Made by a program: the position numbers and the translations under genes
The notes under the pieces: model-generated
What the model saw: the letters and a program-made list of their open reading frames with translations, nothing else
Databases searched by the model: none
Told to the model about the DNA's origin: nothing
In this document: positions 43,687-52,394 of the stretch, piece by piece
How the letters are laid out: each line of letters begins with the position of its first letter
Numbering within the stretch: the first letter of the stretch is position 1
Assembly: GCA_015066175.1 (NCBI GenBank)
Contig: SVOW01000014.1
Location: forward strand, 30,583-94,582
DNA: 64,000 bases
Direction of reading: 5' to 3'
From: Oscillospiraceae bacterium
Lineage (GTDB): Bacteria; Bacillota; Clostridia; Oscillospirales; Acutalibacteraceae

Positions 43687-45468
43687 TTACCTCGGAAATA
43701 TGTTATTCATCATATCTGCAATTATAGCTTCAGTTGAAGAAATAATTGAGCCGTCAGCAGGCATAACTGAATCAAGTATAAGCGCAGTAAGTGTTGCAAC
43801 TGCTATAATAACAAGAACCCAGATACCAATAAGTGTTGAGGAAGAAATTCTCTTCTTATTTTGAACAGGTGCATTATTTTCTGCGGCCTGTAACGGAATA
43901 AGATTTGCATTTTTAACCATCTCTTCCATTTTTTCAAGCACACTTTCAAATCCGATTCTGTAGAGATCTTCTGCAGTTTCTCCATCTGCTGCAAAAATCT
44001 TATAAACGCTTGATTTCTGAATATCAGCCAACGTAACGAAAATATATGCTGTGTTGTCTTCTCCGTAATAGAGTTCGCTCATTGAAACAGCAAAAACAGA
44101 ATTTGTCTGTCTGAGAGTTCTTCTTGCATTTGATGCAAGGATTTCTTTTCTTCTTATATCTTCTGTCAGGGTTGTATCAAGGGGAAAATCAACAAAATCT
44201 ACTCCGAAAACATTTGCAACATCATTCAGGAAATTGGTGTAAATCACGTTTTCTATCTGTCTTGCAAAAGAAACTTTGAATCCTCTTGAAACCACATCTC
44301 TGAGCCTGCCTATAAAATCAGGCTCACCGATATTTATGTTTTCTTCAGGCAAAATTTCTGCCGGAGTGAAATAGGCGTCCTGTGCAGTTTCTGAATCTTC
44401 TGATTTTTCTTCTGCTGCCTCTTCAATAGATGTCGATGAATAAACATCTATATAATTATCATTTGTTGCAGATTCAACATATTGCTGAGAATCTATATGT
44501 TCAACATATCCTACCATATCTGCAGGAATATCGCTCTCGATTTTTTCCTGTACAGGTTCTTCTGCATTTTCTGCTTCAACTGCTGTTTCAACATCTTCTG
44601 CTACTGTTTCTTCAACTTCCGATTCGGTTTCTTCAGCAATTTCTTCTGCAGAATCCTTTTCTTCTGAAACTGCAGATTCTTCAATTTCATCGTAATTTTC
44701 TGTTTCGCCTGTAACTTCTTCAACGATTTCTTCAGTGGTTTCTTCTGCAACGTCTTCATCAATTCCTTCTGCAGATGTTTCAACCGGTTCTTCTTCTGTT
44801 TCTGCTGAAATTTCTTCAACAGCTTCTTCTGCAATTGGTTCAACTGTTTCTTTAACTGCAGTTGCTGCTACAGAGCCTTCATTAATTTCTTCCGTTTTTT
44901 CTTCCTGAACAACAACGTCTTCTGTTGTTTCAGCAGGAATTGTTTCTTCGTGTGCATAATAAAGTTCTTCTGCACCATCTAAAAGGAAAGAAATCATTCC
45001 GTTCTGAATTATAGAATTGATTCTTTTGTCATCAATCGGAACAAAAATCAATTTCTGTCTGCCTTCTTTTATACCAACGCCTGAAAACAAGCCGTCAACC
45101 GTAACAAAAGCTTCTCCTCCAACAGGAATTGCAGCATGCGCTTTTGTCTGCTTTTCGTTAAGAGTTGCCATACATGCTTCGCTGTTAATGTGGTCAATAA
45201 TTTCAGAATTAAGTCTGCACTTGAAGCCCAATGCTCTGAACAATGCAGCTTTTGTGGAAATAAATTTAGAAAGATCAACAGCTATAAGAATTACATCTGC
45301 TTGCTCAATGCCAAGTTTGAGACAAGAAAACATATCCTGAGGGTTAGAGCAATAAATAAATTTTTCGTCAATCCCTGTAGCCGATTTTATTCTGTCACTG
45401 ATTATTCTATGTGCCACATTCATTGCAACAAGCTTGTTTTCGCTGTAGGAAATAAGTTTAATCTGCAC
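43687..45468 (-). CDS. Membrane-anchored degenerate CinA-like protein with acidic linker
   Basis: A 593-residue protein. Residues 1-165 follow the order of the CinA N-terminal MoCF domain (compare ADVILIAVDLSKF here with SDIVITTGGLGPT in the adjacent CinA), but the GGLGPTXDD motif is gone. Residues 175-390 are a Glu/Val/Thr-rich acidic linker. Residues 385-520 resemble the CinA amidase domain (KVSFARQIENV against KIALAESCTGG, then YIFVTLAD), with the catalytic SCTGG lost. One membrane helix spans 545-566, and a short tail follows. It lies 21 bases after srtB. The assignment rests on my reading of the two proteins side by side, so the role is unknown. Confidence 0.65.
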   Translation of the reverse strand: MQIKLISYSENKLVAMNVAHRIISDRIKSATGIDEKFIYCSNPQDMFSCLKLGIEQADVILIAVDLSKFISTKAALFRALGFKCRLNSEIIDHINSEACMATLNEKQTKAHAAIPVGGEAFVTVDGLFSGVGIKEGRQKLIFVPIDDKRINSIIQNGMISFLLDGAEELYYAHEETIPAETTEDVVVQEEKTEEINEGSVAATAVKETVEPIAEEAVEEISAETEEEPVETSAEGIDEDVAEETTEEIVEEVTGETENYDEIEESAVSEEKDSAEEIAEETESEVEETVAEDVETAVEAENAEEPVQEKIESDIPADMVGYVEHIDSQQYVESATNDNYIDVYSSTSIEEAAEEKSEDSETAQDAYFTPAEILPEENINIGEPDFIGRLRDVVSRGFKVSFARQIENVIYTNFLNDVANVFGVDFVDFPLDTTLTEDIRRKEILASNARRTLRQTNSVFAVSMSELYYGEDNTAYIFVTLADIQKSSVYKIFAADGETAEDLYRIGFESVLEKMEEMVKNANLIPLQAAENNAPVQNKKRISSSTLIGIWVLVIIAVATLTALILDSVMPADGSIISSTEAIIADMMNNIFPR

Positions 45469-45489
45469 CTTGAATCAGTCCTCTCTTTT

Positions 45490-46971
45490 TTATTTTGCTT
45501 CCCATTTTTCATCAGTTGCATACGGATTGTTCATTTTATTTTTATCGTAATATGCAGCAGGGAATTTCTGATTTTCATTATCTTTAACAAGGCTTTCATC
45601 AATGCTGATATCCTCATTTTCTCTTACAAGTCTTGCCACAACAACAAGTCTGCCATCTCTGATGACTGTACGGTCGCAGGTTGAAAGAGTAAGCAGTTTA
45701 TCTCCTGCCTGATAATCTACACCTGTCTCGTAATATGAACGAACTCTGAGTTCTTCCATATATGAATTGAAGCATTCTTCAGTTGAAAGATTTTTGAATG
45801 TGTAACCGAAAACATAACCATCATCGCTGGTTTTCTTTGCATTTGTAAGGAAAACTGAATAAATCTTATAGATATAGGTTTCGTTTTCAGTGTAAATATA
45901 AATATAGGGATTATCTTTGAAAGTTTCCTTATCTTTATAGTTTTTCACATTACCGAACATAGAACCATCTCTCATATTATGTCCGTAAATTGTGGTGTTT
46001 GTATCAAAGAAAGGTTCATTATTCTGATAATCAATAAATGCTGTGCCACCTGCAGACCATTTACCTCTGAAACCGGTGTTAAGGTATTTATCATTGTTGT
46101 CACCCTGTACTACAGCAAGGCTTATATCTGCACCAGGGACTACAATCCATGCCTTGAAGTCAGGGTTAATTTCTCTGAGGCTTGCAAAAGTAACCGCTTT
46201 TTCTTCTTCATCAAGGTTATTGAGTTTTTCTATAACTTCTTCAGGATCGGCATCCATTGTCTGAACCAATATATTTTCGATTTCTTTATTTTCTTTGTTA
46301 ATGAGATAAGGCTGAATAAAATAATCATTCACAAGCCATGCAACGCTGCCTATAAGTGCAATAATAGAAACTGCAAAAATAATTTTTCTTATAACTTCTC
46401 CTGCTGAACCTTTTTTCTTCTTTGCAGGAACATCTTCTTCATCAGCAACTATTTCTTCTGCAATTTCCGCATCATTTTCAGCCGGCAATTGAGCAGGAAT
46501 CACTATATTTTCAGGAGTTTCTTCTTCGATTTCTTCATCTTCGACCAAAGCCTCATCAGACTGAGAAAAAACATCTTCAAATTCCTGCTGTACAGGTGTT
46601 TCAATTATAGGTTTGTTTTCCTTTTTGAATTCAAGGTTGAAAACTTCTGCTTCTTTCTGAAGCACTTCATCGTCAACGCCTGCTATTTTAGCATCAACTT
46701 CTTCGTAGAGTGCAGTATAACCTTCTTCTCTTTCTTTGAAGAATTCATCCATTTCCTTATCTTCTTCGGGATTATAAAACACCTTTGTTTCTTCCTGTTC
46801 AACCGGTTTTCCGTCACCATCAAAAGGATCAAGATTGTATTTTTCTCTTAAACTTGAAAAAATATCTTCAAACGATTCTTCTTTTTCCTCTGAATCAGTT
46901 GCTTCGTCGTTGACAGTTTCTTCAGCTGTTATTTCTTCTTTTTCTTCAAAATTTTTTTCTTTCTCGCTCAT
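45490..46971 (-). CDS. srtB: Class B sortase with long acidic cytoplasmic N-terminus
   Basis: A 493-residue type II membrane protein. Residues 1-180 are a Glu/Asp-rich cytoplasmic region, KKKK (184-187) marks the inner face, one helix spans about 197-218, and the sortase domain follows (about 255-450). Catalytic residues are His331 (YGHNMRDGSMFG), Cys432 (TLSTCDRT) and Arg441 (GRLVVVARL). Class B sortases anchor specific proteins, often haem-related or pili, to the wall. No candidate substrate with an NPXTG-type motif is in the window. It overlaps cinA by 4 bases. The acidic extension is far larger than in typical SrtB. Confidence 0.92.
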   Translation of the reverse strand: MSEKEKNFEEKEEITAEETVNDEATDSEEKEESFEDIFSSLREKYNLDPFDGDGKPVEQEETKVFYNPEEDKEMDEFFKEREEGYTALYEEVDAKIAGVDDEVLQKEAEVFNLEFKKENKPIIETPVQQEFEDVFSQSDEALVEDEEIEEETPENIVIPAQLPAENDAEIAEEIVADEEDVPAKKKKGSAGEVIRKIIFAVSIIALIGSVAWLVNDYFIQPYLINKENKEIENILVQTMDADPEEVIEKLNNLDEEEKAVTFASLREINPDFKAWIVVPGADISLAVVQGDNNDKYLNTGFRGKWSAGGTAFIDYQNNEPFFDTNTTIYGHNMRDGSMFGNVKNYKDKETFKDNPYIYIYTENETYIYKIYSVFLTNAKKTSDDGYVFGYTFKNLSTEECFNSYMEELRVRSYYETGVDYQAGDKLLTLSTCDRTVIRDGRLVVVARLVRENEDISIDESLVKDNENQKFPAAYYDKNKMNNPYATDEKWEAK

Positions 46972-48227
46972 TGTTTTTCCTCCTGTTCTTCATACCTTGT
47001 AATAATTTTTCTTCTTGCCAAATCAAATGCTCTTGAAGCATTTACATATCTGTTGTAATCTCTGTCTTTTCTGCCTGTCATAACTTCGATACATTCTGTT
47101 GTATCGCCATCACTTACAGCAATATAACTTAATCCTACAGGTTTGTTTGTGCCGTCACTCAACGGTCCGGCAATACCTGTTATTCCTATAGCATAATCGG
47201 CACCGCTTAATTTTTTCACACCTTCAGCCATCTGTTTGGCAACAGGCTCACTCACGGCTCCGTATTTTTCTAAATCATCTTTATTTACGCCTAAAATTTT
47301 ATTCTTTATTTCGTTTGAATAAGAAACTATTCCGCAATCAAAAACTGCAGATGAACCTGAAATATCAGTAATTCTTTTTGCAGCATATCCCCCTGTGCAG
47401 GATTCTGCAAGGGCAATTTTAAGATTGTGTTTTTTGAGAAGCTTAACAAGTACAGTTTCGATGTTATCCTCATCAACTGCATACACATATTCTTTGAATC
47501 TTTCAGTAACTTCTTTCACAACCGGCTCTGCCTTTTTCTCTGCGTCGGCTTTATTTTTTCCGCTTGCAGTAATACGCAGAAAGCATTCACCATCTTTAGC
47601 ATATGGTGCCGCTGTGGGATTTTCGTTTTCAAGCAGATCAGATGCTTTTTCAGCCATAGCAGATTCGCCTATTCCCATCATTTTGATATTGTGAGAAACA
47701 AGAACAGCATCAGAATATTTTTCGAGAACTTTTCTTGCCTGTTCTTCAAACATAGGTTTCATTTCTCTGGGTGGTCCGGGCAAAGCGATAATACATTTTG
47801 AATTTTTTTCTATTGCAAAACCCGGTGCCGTACCATTATTGTTTTCAAAAACAATTCCATCTTTCGGCACATAAGCCTGACGGATATTGCTTTCTGACAT
47901 TTTCAAGCCTTTGCTTACAAAGTAACTTTCAATCTGATTCCTGATTTTTTCATTAAGAACTAATTCTGAATCCATTACTTCACAGCACTTATCTCTTGTT
48001 ATATCGTCAGCCGTAGGTCCGAGACCACCTGTTGTGATAACAATATCACTTCTTTCAAGAGCCTGCCTGAGCATTTCAGTCAATCTTTCGTTGTTGTCAC
48101 CTACAACATCCTGACGAAGGACACTGATGCCCATTTCTGCAAGTTTTCTTGAAAGATAAACTGCATTTGTGTTTACTATGTCACCAAGTAAAATTTCTGT
48201 GCCGACACACACAATTTCGCAAATCAC
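46968..48227 (-). CDS. cinA: CinA: competence/damage-inducible protein, NMN amidohydrolase
   Basis: A 419-residue two-domain protein. The N-terminal MoCF/ADP-ribose pyrophosphatase domain has VGTEILLGD and TTGGLGPTADDITRD; the C-terminal nicotinamide-mononucleotide deamidase domain has LAESCTGGYAAKRIT and GITGIAGP. It converts NMN to NaMN in pyridine-nucleotide recycling. Both active-site signatures are intact, in contrast to its degenerate paralogue two genes away. It follows thiI by 15 bases and overlaps srtB by 4. Confidence 0.95.
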   Translation of the reverse strand: MICEIVCVGTEILLGDIVNTNAVYLSRKLAEMGISVLRQDVVGDNNERLTEMLRQALERSDIVITTGGLGPTADDITRDKCCEVMDSELVLNEKIRNQIESYFVSKGLKMSESNIRQAYVPKDGIVFENNNGTAPGFAIEKNSKCIIALPGPPREMKPMFEEQARKVLEKYSDAVLVSHNIKMMGIGESAMAEKASDLLENENPTAAPYAKDGECFLRITASGKNKADAEKKAEPVVKEVTERFKEYVYAVDEDNIETVLVKLLKKHNLKIALAESCTGGYAAKRITDISGSSAVFDCGIVSYSNEIKNKILGVNKDDLEKYGAVSEPVAKQMAEGVKKLSGADYAIGITGIAGPLSDGTNKPVGLSYIAVSDGDTTECIEVMTGRKDRDYNRYVNASRAFDLARRKIITRYEEQEEKQ

Positions 48228-48242
48228 AAAATATCACTTCTC

Positions 48243-49412
48243 TTAATCTATAAGAATAAATCTTGCACTGTTTACTGCTTCTTCAATCATTTCAGTAAAA
48301 TCAACTGCACTTTCTGCTTTCTCAACTTCTTCCACACTTGGTCTTGTTTTAGGGTGTTTCGGAGTGAAAACAGTACAACAATCCTCATAAGGAAGAATTG
48401 ATGTTTCAAAAGAATCAATTTCTCTTGAAATTTTAACAATTTCGCCTTTGTCCATACCGATGCAAGGGCGGAAAACAGGCATATCAGTTGCTCTGTCTGT
48501 ACATGCCAAAGCTTTCATTGTCTGGCTTGCAACCTGACCTAAACTTTCACCTGTAATAAGTGCTTCGCAATCTTCTCTGCGGGCAATTTTTTCTGCTGTT
48601 TTCATCATTATTCTTCTCATAATGATGGTAAATAATTCTTCAGGACATTCATCTTTTATTGTTTCCTGAATTTTCGTAAATTCAACTATATAAAGTTTTA
48701 TTCTTCCGCTGTAAGCGGCAACTTTTCTTGTAAGCTCATGAACCTTTTTTTCTGCAAGTTCACTTGTGTAGGGCGGTGCTGCAAAATGGATTCCCATAAG
48801 TCTTAAGCCTCTTTTTGCCATCATCCATCCTGCAACAGGGCTGTCGATACCGCCTGAAATAAGAAGCGCTGCTTTACCTGCAGAGCCTACAGGCATACCG
48901 CCTGCACCTTTGTGCTGATTGCCGTGAATGTAAACGTGAGTATCTCTTACTTCAACTGTTACAATAATGTCAGGGTTATGCACATCAACTGTAAGATGAG
49001 GGAAATTCTCAAGAAGGAAACCTCCCACTTCCATACAGATTTCAGGTGATTTCAAAGGGAATTTCTTGTCGCTTCTTTTTGCATTCACTTTAAAAGTTTT
49101 TGCAAACATCAGTTCATCTTCAAGATATTCTTTTGCAACTTCTTTTATTTTTTCAATATCTTTTTCCGTTGCAGCAGCACGTGAGAGCCCTGCGATACCG
49201 AAAACTTTTTTTGCTGCTTCAAAAGCTGTGTCAAAGTCTGCATTTTCATCTTCACTTTCAACCATAATTGTTGACTGAGATGCTTTGAAAGTAAATTTGC
49301 CGATATGTTCAAATCTGCGACGCATATTTTTTATCATCATATCTTCAAACGTTCTTCTGTTAAGACCTTTGAGTGCAAGTTCACCATTTTTAATAAGTAT
49401 AATCTCTTTCAT
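48243..49412 (-). CDS. thiI: tRNA 4-thiouridine synthase ThiI (short form, no rhodanese domain)
   Basis: A 389-residue enzyme that thiolates U8 of tRNA and supplies sulfur for thiazole. The THUMP domain lies at about 60-165, and the PP-loop is SGGIDSP at 186-192. The C-terminal rhodanese domain of E. coli ThiI is absent, as in Gram-positives; PYEDCCTVF near residue 343 gives candidate catalytic cysteines. The gene sits 1 base after the cysteine desulfurase, its presumed sulfur donor. Confidence 0.95.
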   Translation of the reverse strand: MKEIILIKNGELALKGLNRRTFEDMMIKNMRRRFEHIGKFTFKASQSTIMVESEDENADFDTAFEAAKKVFGIAGLSRAAATEKDIEKIKEVAKEYLEDELMFAKTFKVNAKRSDKKFPLKSPEICMEVGGFLLENFPHLTVDVHNPDIIVTVEVRDTHVYIHGNQHKGAGGMPVGSAGKAALLISGGIDSPVAGWMMAKRGLRLMGIHFAAPPYTSELAEKKVHELTRKVAAYSGRIKLYIVEFTKIQETIKDECPEELFTIIMRRIMMKTAEKIARREDCEALITGESLGQVASQTMKALACTDRATDMPVFRPCIGMDKGEIVKISREIDSFETSILPYEDCCTVFTPKHPKTRPSVEEVEKAESAVDFTEMIEEAVNSARFILID

Positions 49413-49413
49413 C

Positions 49414-50544
49414 TTAAACTCTCCTGAGCATTTTTACGGCAAGAGCAATATTTTCTGCCGTCAGTTCAAGTTCTTCAACCGTGTTATATTTTGATAAGCT
49501 CACCCTGATTGCACTGTCAATTCTTTCAGGCGTAAGTCCTGCATTCACAAGAGCAGTGCTTCTGTGACCTTTTGCACAGGCTGACCCGCCTGAAACATAG
49601 ATTTCTCTTTCTGACAAGAAATTTATCATCGGCTGTGACGGAATTCCCACGACAGAGAAATTCACAATATAAGGCAATGCATCATGGGCTGAATTTATAA
49701 CAACCGAATCAATTGATTTTAATTTTTCAACAAAGTTGTCACGTAAAAATTTTACGTTTTCGAGATTTTTTTCAATCTCTGTTATTTCTTCTGCCGCTGC
49801 AGCAAAACCGCATATTGCAGGCATTGCTTCTGTGCCGGAGCGCAGACCTTTTTCCTGGCCGCCACCTGAAACGGGAGACACAATATTCACGCCTTTTCTT
49901 ACAAACAAAGCTCCTGCACCTTTCGGACCATGGATTTTATGAGAGCTTATGCTCATCAGGTCTACACCAAGTTTCTGCACTTTTATAGGCATTTTTCCGA
50001 AAGCCTGCACAGCATCGCAGTGAATAAGTGCCGGGGAATTTTTCATAAGAACTGCTTTTCTGATAAGCTGAATGGGGTTGATTGCACCTGATTCATTGTT
50101 GACAAACATTATACTGACAAGTATGGTTTTTTCATCAACTTCTTTTATCAGGTCCTGAATATTGATTTTACCGCTTTTGTCAACAGGCAATCGCACCACA
50201 TTGAAACCCTGGGTTTCAAGAGCTTTCATACAGTTTTCAACGCTGGGATGCTCCACTGAAGAAGTGATTATCTTGTTGCCTCTTTTTCTGAGTTTCTGCA
50301 CTGCTCCGAAGATTGCGATGTTGTTGCTTTCTGTACCACCTGAAGTGAAATAAACTTCATCTTCACGGGCAGAAATCTTTTCTGCGATAATCTTTCTTGC
50401 GTTGTCAAGTTCATCCTTCGCTCTGACTCCGAGATGGTGTATGGAAGACGGATTTGCCCAGCATTCATCAAGCATATATGCAATTTTTTTCTTTGCACTT
50501 TCACACAAAGGCGTCGTTGCACTGTTGTCAAGATAAATCGCCAA
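49414..50544 (-). CDS. Cysteine desulfurase (NifS/IscS-like)
   Basis: A 376-residue class V aminotransferase-fold PLP enzyme that removes sulfur from cysteine. The Schiff-base lysine is Lys203 in SSHKIHGPKG, and the persulfide cysteine is in SGGSACAKGHRS near residue 323. The start codon is TTG (50542-50544), 7 bases after GGGAGAG. It lies 1 base before thiI, which suggests it is the dedicated partner for tRNA thiolation (NifZ-type in B. subtilis). It leads a six-gene co-directional block. Confidence 0.94.
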   Translation of the reverse strand: MAIYLDNSATTPLCESAKKKIAYMLDECWANPSSIHHLGVRAKDELDNARKIIAEKISAREDEVYFTSGGTESNNIAIFGAVQKLRKRGNKIITSSVEHPSVENCMKALETQGFNVVRLPVDKSGKINIQDLIKEVDEKTILVSIMFVNNESGAINPIQLIRKAVLMKNSPALIHCDAVQAFGKMPIKVQKLGVDLMSISSHKIHGPKGAGALFVRKGVNIVSPVSGGGQEKGLRSGTEAMPAICGFAAAAEEITEIEKNLENVKFLRDNFVEKLKSIDSVVINSAHDALPYIVNFSVVGIPSQPMINFLSEREIYVSGGSACAKGHRSTALVNAGLTPERIDSAIRVSLSKYNTVEELELTAENIALAVKMLRRV

Positions 50545-50577
50545 CGTAATTCTCTCCCATTTTAAAATATATAGTAT

Positions 50578-50606
50578 ATTATATTACAAAACGCAAAAAG
50601 TTTCAA
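50578..50606 (-). promoter_or_regulatory. Sigma-A promoter of the nifS block
   Basis: On the minus strand TTGAAA (50601-50606) and TATAAT (50578-50583) are 17 bases apart, 34 bases before the TTG start. Confidence 0.75.
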
Positions 50607-50741
50607 TACAATTATAAGTTTTTATTGCTTCTGAAAAAGAAAATATTATACCACTTTTCATAAAAATTATATAACTTTAAAACAAAAGACAACAACTAAC
50701 CATCAATAAATCGTTGTTTGTAAAACTGACCTTTAAGCTGC

Positions 50742-50778
50742 AAAAAACAAACCCCGCATCAATTATGCGAGGTTTGTT
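50742..50778 (-). terminator. Terminator overlapping the 3' end of the TVP38 gene
   Basis: Arms 50746-50759 and 50765-50778 pair over 14 bases with one mismatch, followed by six T on the minus strand. The 3' end of the gene forms one arm. Confidence 0.8.
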
Positions 50779-51475
50779 CGTTTTTATCAGTATCCTTTTT
50801 TTCAAAAAACTTTTTATAAAAAAATGTGCCTATCAGTGAGATGGCAAGCGTTACGCCAAAAATAATCGCTGCGCGAAGATAATTTTTTTCACCTAATTCT
50901 GCACCACACCATGTGGAAGTAATAATCGACGGAATTCGTGCAATACCTGTAATTATCAGGAAATGTGAGATTTTGACCTTTGTTTTGCCGATGAAATAAG
51001 TTATAAAATCTTTAGGTGTGCCCGGAATGAGATAAATAAAAAACAATGTTGTTTTAAGTTTACTTTCATTCTGCAGAAATTTAATGCTGTCAATTTTTTC
51101 CTGGGAAACAAAAAGATTTATAACCTTCATTCCGAAAAGCTTCGTTATAAACAAGATTATAAACGAACCGATTTCCGTGCCCAGCATACAATAAAACAAG
51201 CCACCCCATATACCGTAAACATAACCTGAACCAATTTCAAGCGGTTCAGCAGGGATAAACTTCACAACTGTCTGCAATGCTCGTATTCCTACAAATACGA
51301 CTTCATCCCATCTTCCGAATTGTTCAAGCCACAAACGAAAATCCACGCTGTTTGAAAACATTACATAAAGTTTTTTCCCAAGGGTAAGATACAGAGTGAG
51401 CACAACTATTCCCAACAGTAACAATCCGGCAAGAACGAGAACTCTCTTTCCGTTTTTTGTTTTTAAAAAATTCAT
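50759..51475 (-). CDS. TVP38/TMEM64-family (VTT/DedA-superfamily) membrane protein
   Basis: A 238-residue polytopic membrane protein. The VTT-domain pattern is clear: QTVVKFIPAEPLEIGSGYVYG near 67-87, then the re-entrant-loop Gly residues in GTEIGSF and YLIPGTPKDFITYFIG. DedA-superfamily proteins include lipid and undecaprenyl-phosphate scramblases; function here is inferred from family. It overlaps the GT8 gene by 4 bases and so is translated with it. The tail is charged (KKDTDKNEQ). Confidence 0.9.
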   Translation of the reverse strand: MNFLKTKNGKRVLVLAGLLLLGIVVLTLYLTLGKKLYVMFSNSVDFRLWLEQFGRWDEVVFVGIRALQTVVKFIPAEPLEIGSGYVYGIWGGLFYCMLGTEIGSFIILFITKLFGMKVINLFVSQEKIDSIKFLQNESKLKTTLFFIYLIPGTPKDFITYFIGKTKVKISHFLIITGIARIPSIITSTWCGAELGEKNYLRAAIIFGVTLAISLIGTFFYKKFFEKKDTDKNEQTSHN

Positions 51476-52275
51476 TCCTTCAAATCCTTATCAGCAAGTT
51501 TTTTGTAATAAAAATAAAACTCTGCAAGCTTGCCTTTATATTCAGACTTCCACGGTTTCTGTGAACCGTTATAATGTATGACCGAAGTGTTTTTTCTCAC
51601 CCAGTCAATATCGATTTTTCTGTTGCGTTTAAAAACGCGTTCATCAAGATTGAAAACATACGTATCAAAGTAAACTGTTCTCCCGCCGAACATTCCGTTG
51701 ATAACATCCTGGTCGGAAAGATAGAGCTTCTTTATGTTTTTCGCAATATAATCAAAAATATCCTGTGTGGTACAGAATTTTCTCATTTCCTCAAGATTCA
51801 GCATAAGCACGCCGGCGTTGACATATCTTGATTTTTTCGGCATATCAAGACGCAGCTTGTTATATGTTTCAACAATAGGTGCTGTATGCCCTGCTCCTGC
51901 AACAATTGCATCTCCCATAGGAATTTCATAAAGCTTTTTCAGACTGTTGTTCACAACTATATCAGGGTCCATGTAAAGTATTTTATCAACACTCTGCGGA
52001 ATGATATCAAGCACAAGAAGCCTGTAATAAGTTTCTTTTGAAATTCTTTTAAGCACAGGTGCATTTTCCATCAGCGAAGACGGAACAACAATGGGATGCA
52101 CTGTTGTTCTGTTCTTATCTATAACTTTTTGAATAATTGCAAAATCTTCATCAGTCAAAGAAGAATGTGCAACGAAAAGGTCAAATTCTTCTTCAGGGTT
52201 ATTTATCATTATCGATTTGAGCATTACACTCAAAGGTCCTATGTATCCTGAATTCAGCGTTACAAGAATATTCAT
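51472..52275 (-). CDS. Family 8 glycosyltransferase
   Basis: A 267-residue GT8 enzyme that transfers a sugar from a nucleotide sugar with retention. The start is the ATG at 52273-52275, giving MNILVTLNSGYIGPLSVML, the usual beginning. The metal-binding DXD is in LYMDPDIVVN, and the C-terminal HYNGSQKPW motif supplies the second metal ligand. Acceptor is unknown; pairing with the TVP38 protein suggests an envelope-lipid or surface-glycan role. GAAAG precedes the start. Confidence 0.92.
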   Translation of the reverse strand: MNILVTLNSGYIGPLSVMLKSIMINNPEEEFDLFVAHSSLTDEDFAIIQKVIDKNRTTVHPIVVPSSLMENAPVLKRISKETYYRLLVLDIIPQSVDKILYMDPDIVVNNSLKKLYEIPMGDAIVAGAGHTAPIVETYNKLRLDMPKKSRYVNAGVLMLNLEEMRKFCTTQDIFDYIAKNIKKLYLSDQDVINGMFGGRTVYFDTYVFNLDERVFKRNRKIDIDWVRKNTSVIHYNGSQKPWKSEYKGKLAEFYFYYKKLADKDLKE

Positions 52276-52348
52276 AGTCAACTTTCTTTCTGTGAATTTA
52301 TACACAATTATAATACCCTTTTTTTGATATAAAGTCAAGATAAAAAGA

Positions 52349-52384
52349 AAAGCTCTGTCAAACAATCACCTTTGACAGAGCTTT
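52349..52384 (-). terminator. Terminator of the decarboxylase operon
   Basis: A 14-bp perfect stem AAAGCTCTGTCAAA/TTTGACAGAGCTTT with an 8-base loop and T-rich 3' flank on the minus strand. Confidence 0.88.
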
Positions 52385-52394
52385 GAAAATTTTA

